Shown here: positions 4,899 to 10,318 of the stretch, piece after piece | Position numbering within the stretch: position 1 is the stretch's first letter | Layout of the letters: the number at the start of each line of letters is the position of its first letter | From: CAYFUR01 sp964346275 | GTDB taxonomy: Bacteria > Sumerlaeota > Sumerlaeia > SLMS01 | NCBI GenBank assembly: GCA_964346275.1 | Contig: CAYFUR010000123.1 | Location: forward strand, 1 to 10,318 | DNA length: 10,318 bases | Reading direction: 5' to 3' | Position numbers and translations under genes: made by a program | Notes under the pieces: model-generated | The model's database searches: none | Seen by the model: the letters and a program-made list of their open reading frames with translations, nothing else | What the model was told of the DNA's origin: nothing

Positions 4899-6731
4899 TT
4901 GAGCGAAAAACCGAAAGCTTCCATTGATCTAAAAAAAGAGGGCGGCCGCGTACCTCTGGGCCGCCTTATGCGCTGGTATATCGGCCTCTATCGCCATGAC
5001 AAGGGGCGCATTGGCGGAGCGATTTTCCTCGCGTTGCTGCAATCGGCGGCCCTGGTGCCGGTGCCGCTGCTCTTTCGTTATCTTATCGACGAGATTCTGC
5101 CCTCCGAGAACGTGAAGGAACTCGCGTTCGTCGGTGTTGGCGGCCTCGCTCTTTATGGCGCGCACGCTGCGTTTGCCCACGCGAGCCGCCGTCTGGGGCT
5201 GGTGGCGACCAAGCGCGTCACGGAAAGCCTGCGCGCACGGCTGTGCATGCAGCTTCAGCAGATGAGCCTGCGCTTTCACGACGAGGAAAAGGCGAGCGAG
5301 CTGCATTCGCGCGTGGTGCTCGACACCGAGCGGATCGACGTCATGGGCAACGCCGCCATGGTCCAGCTCATGTCCGCCACGATGATGTTTCTCCTCTCTT
5401 GCGTCCTGCTGGCGTATATCAACGTCCAGCTCTTCCTCCTCACGATCATCATGGCGCCGGTGATCTTTCTGACACACAAGAGACTCAAGCCGCGCATGCG
5501 CGAGGTGCATCGCAATTTCCGCGATGAGATGGAGACGATGAACAGCCAGATCAACGACCTGCTCCAGGCGATCCGGCTGGTAAAAACCTTTGCCCGCGAG
5601 GATCACGAGCAGCGCCGCGCGGAAACCCGCTTTCAAACCGTCACCCAGCGCGCCCTCGATATGACGATTTTTACCTCGTTTTATATGAACCTCATGAACT
5701 TCCTGACCCACCTGACGATCCTGCTGGTCTATGTTCTGGGCGGGTATATCATCATCCGCGGCTCCATGAGTGTGGGCGACCTGGTGGCTTTTGCCGGCAT
5801 GATCACCTTTATGATCACGCCCATTGGGATGATCATCGGCATGACGCAAATGATCTACACGGGGCTGGCGTCGCTTGGCCCCGTCTATACGCTTCTCCAT
5901 TTCCATGATCCCATCGAAGAGGTTGAAGGCAAGAAATCGCCGGACCGCCTCGAGGGAAGCATCGAATTCGACAATGTTTCGCTGGTCTACGATACCAGCG
6001 GCGCCCATGCGCTGCGCGACGTCACTGTTTCCATCCGGCCAGGGGAGACGGTGGCCCTGGTGGGCGAAAGCGGGGCGGGCAAATCCACGTTTGCAAGCCT
6101 GGTGCTCGGTTTTTACCTCCCGGCGAAGGGCACCATCCATCTGGACGGCGTGGACATCACCGAGCTGAATCTGCAACACCTGCGGGAAAAGATCGGCGTG
6201 GTCTCCCAGGATAACGTCCTGCTCAACACGTCTATACGCGAGAACCTCTCCTATGGCCGCCTCGAAGCGACCCAGGAAGAACTGGAGGACGCCGCGCGCC
6301 AGGCCAACGCCCTCGAATTCATCCAGCAAATCCCCGAGGGTTTCGACGCCGTCGTGGGCGACCGGGGCACGCGCCTCTCCGGCGGCCAGCGCCAGCGCCT
6401 CGCCATTGCCCGCGCCCTTCTCAAAGACCCCCAGATCCTGATCCTCGACGAAGCCACCTCGTCCCTGGACACGGAATCCGAGGCGAAAATCCAGGAGGCC
6501 CTCGATCACCTGATCCAGGAACGGACCTGCCTCATCATTGCCCATCGTCTGAGCACGGTGATTTCCGCCGACCGCATTCTTGTGTTGAAGGACGGCCGCC
6601 TCATGGAAAGCGGCACCCACGGCGAGCTGGTGGAAAAAGGGGGAGAATATGCCAAGCTCTGCCAGCGCCAGTTTCGCGGGGCGGGTGGCTCGGGTGAATC
6701 CCCCCCGGTGCGCGACGTTCCCGGCGAGTGA
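4899..6731 (+). CDS. ABC exporter half-transporter, MsbA/BmrA-like (fused permease and ATPase)
   Basis: This 610-residue inner-membrane protein is a complete type IV ABC exporter half, expected to work as a homodimer that moves lipids, drugs or peptides outward. About six membrane helices are visible (roughly 38-62, 74-94, 150-173, 175-193, 265-286 and 293-318), with the usual long cytoplasmic coupling loops. The nucleotide-binding domain from about 352 has Walker A GESGAGKST (389-397), Q-loop Gln437 (VVSQDN), signature LSGGQRQR (493-500), Walker B ILILDE with catalytic Glu518, D-loop SSLD (521-524) and switch His549 (IIAHRLS). All catalytic residues are present. The C-terminus ends in a Gly/Pro-rich tail. 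TTG start chosen as explained under its ribosome-binding site. It follows xylB by 46 nt with no hairpin between, so the two may share a transcript. The substrate cannot be told from sequence; lipid A-core (MsbA) is only one possibility. Confidence 0.92.
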   Translation: MSEKPKASIDLKKEGGRVPLGRLMRWYIGLYRHDKGRIGGAIFLALLQSAALVPVPLLFRYLIDEILPSENVKELAFVGVGGLALYGAHAAFAHASRRLGLVATKRVTESLRARLCMQLQQMSLRFHDEEKASELHSRVVLDTERIDVMGNAAMVQLMSATMMFLLSCVLLAYINVQLFLLTIIMAPVIFLTHKRLKPRMREVHRNFRDEMETMNSQINDLLQAIRLVKTFAREDHEQRRAETRFQTVTQRALDMTIFTSFYMNLMNFLTHLTILLVYVLGGYIIIRGSMSVGDLVAFAGMITFMITPIGMIIGMTQMIYTGLASLGPVYTLLHFHDPIEEVEGKKSPDRLEGSIEFDNVSLVYDTSGAHALRDVTVSIRPGETVALVGESGAGKSTFASLVLGFYLPAKGTIHLDGVDITELNLQHLREKIGVVSQDNVLLNTSIRENLSYGRLEATQEELEDAARQANALEFIQQIPEGFDAVVGDRGTRLSGGQRQRLAIARALLKDPQILILDEATSSLDTESEAKIQEALDHLIQERTCLIIAHRLSTVISADRILVLKDGRLMESGTHGELVEKGGEYAKLCQRQFRGAGGSGESPPVRDVPGE

Positions 6732-6732
6732 T

Positions 6733-6756
6733 CGGCGCTGACTCTTCCTTGCGCCG
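6733..6756. terminator. Hairpin between convergent genes, possible bidirectional terminator
   Basis: CGGCGC (6733-6738) and GCGCCG (6751-6756) form a perfect 6-bp stem around a 12-nt loop. It fills most of the 33-bp gap between the ABC exporter stop and the stop of the convergent fusion-protein gene. Neither side has a T tract, so efficiency as an intrinsic terminator is doubtful. Confidence 0.4.
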
Positions 6757-6764
6757 CGACGAGG

Positions 6765-8222
6765 TTAACTCGCCGCTTCGCTCTCCTTGTTGGCCTGGTC
6801 CGAACTCTTCTCACCGTCGCCGTCCTGGGCGGCTTTGCGGCTCTCTTCTTCTTCGGCTTCCTCTTCTTCTTCATCGGTTGGTGTGATCGGCTCGTCGGGA
6901 TAAATCACGGAGACGGGGGTCTGGTCCTGAAGAACCTCGAATCCGCGCAGGATCACGGAATCGCCCTGCTGCAGGCCCCAGGTCACTTCGATGGAATCGC
7001 GGCTTTCGATGCCCGTCTCCACGGGGACTTCCCGGGCAACGTGGTATTCCACGTCGGTGCCTTCCTCGGCGACAAAGACGACGTCGCGGTTGTTGCGCCG
7101 TGTGATGGCATCCTTGGGAATGGTGATGGCGTCGCGGTGAGTTTCGGTAATGACATCGACGCGGCCAAACATGCCCGGCAGCAATCTGCGCTCGGGATTT
7201 TCCACTTTTACGTCCACCTGAAACGCGCGGGTTTCCTGGTCCACGGATTTGCTGATGCTGGCGACTTCGCCTTCCACATTCAGGTCCCGGCTTGCATAGA
7301 TGGTGGCGCGTGCCACCTGGCCCAGCCGCACATCGTCGATGTCGCGGCTGGTCACGTCGCTCCGCAGATAGACCGTGGAGATGTCCACGATCCCGGCGAC
7401 GGAGAATCCGGACTCCACCAGGCGCCCATCAGAATCGGTGATCGTTTCCGAACCGAAGGTGGTGGAGAAGGGATTGGTGCCCTCGATCGTGGAGGAGGCA
7501 ACGAGCAAACCGTCGAAGGGCGTCGTGATTTCCAGGCGCTCCAGCCGGTCGGTGAGCTGTTTCAAGTCGTCCTTGGCCTGCTGCAGGGCAATTTCTTCCT
7601 GGCGATAGCTGTTGATCGCCCGCTGCATATTCAGTTCCTGGGAATCCACGTCCTGCTGGGCGGCGATGCCCCGGACATAGAGATTTTGAAGCGTTTCGTA
7701 CTCTCGAATCGCCGAGTTCATGGACTTGCGGGAGATTTCGAGATTCTGCTCGGCCAGGGTCACATTCGCCTTTTGGTTCCGGATGTCGGCATCGAGTGTT
7801 TCCGATTCCAGCCGGGCGATCAGCGTGCCTTCCTCAACGAATTGCCCCTCTTCCCATTCCTCGGTAAAGCGGAGACGGCCGGATTCTTCTGTGTTCAGCA
7901 TCCGGGTGCGCAGGGGCACGATGTTGCAGGTTGTGGCGATGGAGGCGGAAATCTCTCCGCGCGTGGCCCGCATGGCCATCACCGGCGTGAGGAAGGTGTC
8001 TTCACGCTCCAGGTTCTGGGGCCCCTGCTCGCCGCCGCGCTTCTGGCCCTGGGGCGACTGGCTGCTGCCCCCTCCGCGGCGGCCGCTGTTTCCGCTCTCC
8101 TGGGGGGGCGGCTTGCAGCCCGGCGTTCCCAGAATGGCGAGCCCCAGCAGCAGCACACCGCCGCGCATGAGGCCTTTTCGCCATTGCATCAAAGCTTTTC
8201 GATAAGAATAGTTCCCGATCAT
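6765..8222 (-). CDS. RND-type periplasmic adaptor (membrane fusion protein, HlyD/AcrA family), probable lipoprotein
   Basis: This 485-residue protein has the order of a tripartite-efflux adaptor, which bridges an inner-membrane pump to an outer-membrane TolC-like channel. Residues 20-35 are hydrophobic and end at Cys36 (LGTPGC), a loose lipobox. A Gly/Gln-rich linker reaches about residue 72. The first half of the lipoyl-like domain is at about 95-140 (GRLRF, EEGQFVEEGTLIARLE). A long alpha-helical hairpin covers about 141-230, with ITTPFDGLL (232-240) closing the lipoyl domain. The barrel and membrane-proximal domains follow (VARATIYAS, LLPGMFGRVDV 347-357, ITIPKDAI 366-373). The last 37 residues are an acidic tail (450-459 nearly all Glu). 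The ATG at 8222 has GGAGG about 12 bases upstream. Met19 (8168) would give a shorter, more usual lipoprotein signal. No RND pump, MacB or TolC gene adjoins it; both flanking genes point the other way. Confidence 0.87.
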   Translation of the reverse strand: MIGNYSYRKALMQWRKGLMRGGVLLLGLAILGTPGCKPPPQESGNSGRRGGGSSQSPQGQKRGGEQGPQNLEREDTFLTPVMAMRATRGEISASIATTCNIVPLRTRMLNTEESGRLRFTEEWEEGQFVEEGTLIARLESETLDADIRNQKANVTLAEQNLEISRKSMNSAIREYETLQNLYVRGIAAQQDVDSQELNMQRAINSYRQEEIALQQAKDDLKQLTDRLERLEITTPFDGLLVASSTIEGTNPFSTTFGSETITDSDGRLVESGFSVAGIVDISTVYLRSDVTSRDIDDVRLGQVARATIYASRDLNVEGEVASISKSVDQETRAFQVDVKVENPERRLLPGMFGRVDVITETHRDAITIPKDAITRRNNRDVVFVAEEGTDVEYHVAREVPVETGIESRDSIEVTWGLQQGDSVILRGFEVLQDQTPVSVIYPDEPITPTDEEEEEAEEEESRKAAQDGDGEKSSDQANKESEAAS

Positions 8223-8274
8223 TTATGCTTTCCGCCTCCTCCATGGAAGGGTGTCCGAAGGGGGCAAAGTGTGG

Positions 8275-8283
8275 AAAATAGCA
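8275..8283 (-). promoter_or_regulatory. Possible extended -10 for the adaptor gene
   Basis: On the minus strand TGCTATTTT (plus 8275-8283) matches an extended -10 element (TGn followed by TATTTT), about 55 bp before the adaptor start. No good -35 is found at the expected distance. The call rests on this one element. Confidence 0.22.
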
Positions 8284-8366
8284 GGCAATAGCGCAAGCGG
8301 CTTCCGGGCGAAGGGTTCGCATTCCCGCTGGTTGAATAGCACAATTAAGACCGAATAAGGAGACTG

Positions 8367-9683
8367 ATGTTGAGAATCCTGACCGAACGCCACCTGACTG
8401 TCGCACTTGTCGTATCGATTATCCTGGGCGTTGGAATCGGCCTCATCGGCCAGGCCAACCCGGATTCCTGGATTGCCGGATTCATCGCGAGTATCCAGAT
8501 TTTCGGCGATATTTTCCTCGCCCTGCTCAAAATGGTGGTCGTGCCGTTGGTGCTTTTTTCCGTGGTCAGCGGGGTCGCCAACCTCGGCGGTGGAAAAGAA
8601 GTGGGCCGGAAAGTCGGCAAAACGCTGCTCTACTTTCTTGCCACCAGCTTTTTCGCCGTCTTCATCGGCATTCTCTTCACCAATATCATCCAGCCTGGCT
8701 CCCGACAGAGCGCGGAAAGCCTCCGCGAGCAGCTTCCCCCGGAACTCATTGCCGACGCCTCCAGCCGCCAAACCGATGTGGCGCTCACGGCGCCCAAAAC
8801 CTTCATGGAATTCGCCGAAGTACAGATCGGCAAAATCTTCATGAATCCCTTTCAGTCCCTCGCCGAAATGAACCTCATCGGCGTGGTCGCCTTTGGCCTG
8901 CTCCTGGGCTTCATGATCATGACCATCGGCGAGCGCGGCCGCCCCGCCCGCGAGTTCTTCAATTCCATGAACGAGGCGCTCATGCTCCTCGTCAAGGTTG
9001 TCATCTGGTTCGCCCCCATCGGCATCCTGGCGCTTGCGGCCAACCTGATGTTTTATCTCGGGCCGGATATCATCGCGCCGCTGTCGCGCTATTTCCTCAC
9101 CGTTGTTCTCGCCCTGCTGACCCACCTCCTGATCGTCTATCCGGCGATTCTGTTCTTTCTTTGCCGATACAATCCCCTGCGCTTTTTCAATGGAATCAAG
9201 GAGGCCATGATCCTGGCGATTTCCTGCGCGTCGTCCTCGGCGACGCTTCCGGTGACCATGCGGGTGGTCGAGGACCACTGCGGCGTGGACAAACGCTCGG
9301 CGAATTTCGTCCTCCCCATGGGCGCCACCATCAATATGGACGGCACGGCCCTTTATGAAGCCGTGGCCGCCATGTTTATTGCCCAGCTTCTCGGGTTCGA
9401 TCTGGGCCTGATGCAGCAGATCCTCGTCTTCTTCACCGCCACCCTCGCCGCCATCGGCGCCGCCGGCATTCCCCAGGCGGGCCTGGTCACCATGGTGATC
9501 GTTTTCAACGCGATCGGCCTGCCGCTAGAGTGGATGGCGTTGATCATCGTGGTGGACCGGCCGCTGGACCACCTGCGGACCATGGTCAACGTCACGGGCG
9601 ACGCCACGGGCTCCGTTTTCCTCTCTCGCAGCGAAGGGGAATTGGTCCAGCCGGTCCAGCCATCGCCGGCAGCGGCGGCCTGA
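8367..9683 (+). CDS. Dicarboxylate/amino acid:cation symporter (SLC1/DAACS family, glutamate/aspartate type)
   Basis: This 438-residue inner-membrane carrier should import acidic amino acids or C4-dicarboxylates with Na+ or H+. The SLC1 order is visible: membrane helices at about 11-28, 46-70, 86-108, 168-187, 205-229 and 242-266, then hairpin HP1 with SSSATLP (289-295). Helix 7 has NMDGT (323-327), HP2 has GAAGIPQAGLV (364-374), and helix 8 has D397, D401, R404, T405, N408 and D412 in DRPLDHLRTMVNVTGD. By alignment to GltPh, D401, R404, T405 and N408 would bind the substrate, and the retained Arg404 points to an acidic ligand. HP1-to-helix-8 sequence is closer to animal EAATs than to GltPh. 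Ala288 and His402 occupy the positions of Arg276 and Met395 of GltPh. AAGGAG (8357-8362) lies four bases before the ATG. It is divergent from the adaptor gene across 144 bp. Confidence 0.93.
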   Translation: MLRILTERHLTVALVVSIILGVGIGLIGQANPDSWIAGFIASIQIFGDIFLALLKMVVVPLVLFSVVSGVANLGGGKEVGRKVGKTLLYFLATSFFAVFIGILFTNIIQPGSRQSAESLREQLPPELIADASSRQTDVALTAPKTFMEFAEVQIGKIFMNPFQSLAEMNLIGVVAFGLLLGFMIMTIGERGRPAREFFNSMNEALMLLVKVVIWFAPIGILALAANLMFYLGPDIIAPLSRYFLTVVLALLTHLLIVYPAILFFLCRYNPLRFFNGIKEAMILAISCASSSATLPVTMRVVEDHCGVDKRSANFVLPMGATINMDGTALYEAVAAMFIAQLLGFDLGLMQQILVFFTATLAAIGAAGIPQAGLVTMVIVFNAIGLPLEWMALIIVVDRPLDHLRTMVNVTGDATGSVFLSRSEGELVQPVQPSPAAAA

Positions 9684-9706
9684 GCAACTGTGCGGGCATC
9701 AAGACA

Positions 9707-9724
9707 TTGTGAAAAAGATCACAA
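9707..9724. promoter_or_regulatory. CRP/FNR-family-type palindromic site
   Basis: TTGTGA (9707-9712) and TCACAA (9719-9724) are perfect reverse complements around a 6-bp spacer (AAAAGA). This equals the CRP consensus TGTGA-N6-TCACA, including the outer T/A pair. It lies 24 bp after the symporter stop and 123 bp before the CBS-protein ATG, so it most likely controls the CBS gene. No convincing -35/-10 pair was placed at standard CRP distances (TTGTTT at 9737 is a possible -35). Which CRP-family regulator the host has is unknown. It could alternatively be a weak stem-loop at the end of the symporter transcript. Confidence 0.5.
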
Positions 9725-9846
9725 CTTTCCTGGAAATTGTTTTTGCTTGAAGGGAAATGATTCTCCTGCGATCATTTCACTCATCGAGCCTCCAGCAGTT
9801 GCAGGCAAGCTCTGGGGAGAACCCCGATCACGAAAGGTCACTATCA

Positions 9847-10299
9847 ATGAAAGTAAAAGAATTGCTCGCGGCGAAAGAAAGTCCCGAGGTTGCGATGATT
9901 TCCGGAGACGAAAATGTTCTGCAGGCGGCCAAGGAAATGAACGCCCGCGGAATCGGTTCGCTGGTGGTGACCGAAGAGGGCGAAACGGTCGGTATTTTTT
10001 CCGAGCGGGACATCCTGCGCCGCGTCGTGGCGGAACTGCGCAATCCGGAAGAAACGAAGGTCAAGGAGGTGATGACCTCGCCGCCGATCATCATTCACCC
10101 CGACGATACAGTCGATCATTGCCAGGGAATCATGACCCAGCGGCGCATTCGCCATCTGCCGGTCATCGACGAAGGGAAAGTCGTCGGCATGATCACCTCC
10201 GGCGATATCATGGCCCAGTCGCACCGCGACGGCCAGGTCGAGATCGAATACCTGACGAATTACATCACCGGATCACGGGCCACCGTTCCGAAACTTTAG
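9847..10299 (+). CDS. Tandem CBS-domain protein
   Basis: This 150-residue soluble protein consists of one Bateman module, two CBS domains that in this family bind adenosine-containing ligands (AMP, ATP, SAM, NAD or similar) and report energy or redox state. CBS1 (about 14-62) has LQAAKEMNARGIGSLVV and GIFSERDILRRV (49-60). CBS2 (about 78-123) has MTQRRIRHLPVID and GMITSGDIM (114-122). The S/T-x-x-D pattern before each last helix (SERD 52-55, TSGD 117-120) is the usual ribose-contacting motif. There is no fused catalytic, channel or nuclease domain. The frame extends 30 codons upstream, but those residues are low-complexity and fit no domain. AAAGG (9833-9837), nine bases before the ATG at 9847, supports that start. 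A CRP-type palindrome lies upstream. The partner it regulates is not in the window. Confidence 0.88.
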   Translation: MKVKELLAAKESPEVAMISGDENVLQAAKEMNARGIGSLVVTEEGETVGIFSERDILRRVVAELRNPEETKVKEVMTSPPIIIHPDDTVDHCQGIMTQRRIRHLPVIDEGKVVGMITSGDIMAQSHRDGQVEIEYLTNYITGSRATVPKL

Positions 10300-10318
10300 C
10301 TCTCTCCCGTCACATGAC

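Noticed and set aside
4929..6620. 563-codon minus-strand open frame opposite the ABC exporter
   Set aside because: It is a shadow of the exporter's codon bias; the translation is rich in His, Gln and Asp with no recognisable motif, and the plus-strand protein is unambiguous.
7041..8291. 416-codon plus-strand open frame opposite the membrane fusion protein
   Set aside because: It is antisense to a well-defined adaptor, lacks a ribosome-binding site and has no recognisable motif.
8223..9278. 351-codon minus-strand open frame opposite the SLC1 symporter
   Set aside because: The charged, His/Glu-rich translation is typical of the reverse complement of membrane-protein codons; the plus strand carries conserved SLC1 motifs.

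Overview
The window is about 10.3 kb of GC-rich bacterial chromosome carrying ordinary, intact, mostly metabolic and envelope genes. It encodes a lipoprotein-like RND-type membrane fusion protein and several exported proteins, which implies a Gram-negative (two-membrane) cell. There is no phage, transposase, CRISPR array or other mobile signature. Codon use favours G/C at third positions throughout, which also explains many long but false antisense reading frames. I cannot name the organism. The mix of GC-rich genes, a secreted Gly/Ser/Thr/Asp-rich propeller-like protein and an EAAT-like bacterial SLC1 carrier would suit an uncultured PVC-type or neighbouring candidate phylum, but this is a weak inference.

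Layout, left to right. (1) The C-terminal tail of an unidentified membrane protein (1-75), followed on the same strand by a membrane-anchored NlpC/P60-like putative cysteine hydrolase (97-834). (2) A complete tRNA-Ser(CGA) with encoded CCA (945-1037), followed after only 12 nt by a MOSC-domain protein (1050-1544). (3) A gene-free stretch of about 400 bp (1545-1972) holding a 7-bp inverted repeat, a short tandem repeat and a strong minus-strand terminator. (4) A minus-strand secreted beta-propeller-like protein (1973-2965). (5) A 363-bp intergenic region with paired repeats and a candidate minus-strand promoter. (6) Plus-strand xylulokinase (3329-4852) and, 46 nt later, a full ABC exporter half-transporter with a TTG start (4899-6731). 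(7) Convergent to it, a minus-strand membrane fusion protein (6765-8222). (8) Divergent from that, an SLC1/DAACS glutamate/aspartate-type symporter (8367-9683). (9) A perfect CRP-type palindrome (9707-9724) in front of a small tandem-CBS protein (9847-10299).

The genes do not form one pathway. Plausible functional groupings are the xylB/ABC exporter pair as a transcription unit, and envelope transport as a recurring theme (ABC exporter, orphan membrane fusion protein, dicarboxylate/amino-acid symporter). I found no convincing new multi-gene system. The items most worth checking are the symporter's unusual binding-site residues, the CRP-like site before the CBS gene, the uncharacterised secreted propeller protein, and the acidic-tailed fusion protein that lacks an inner-membrane partner.
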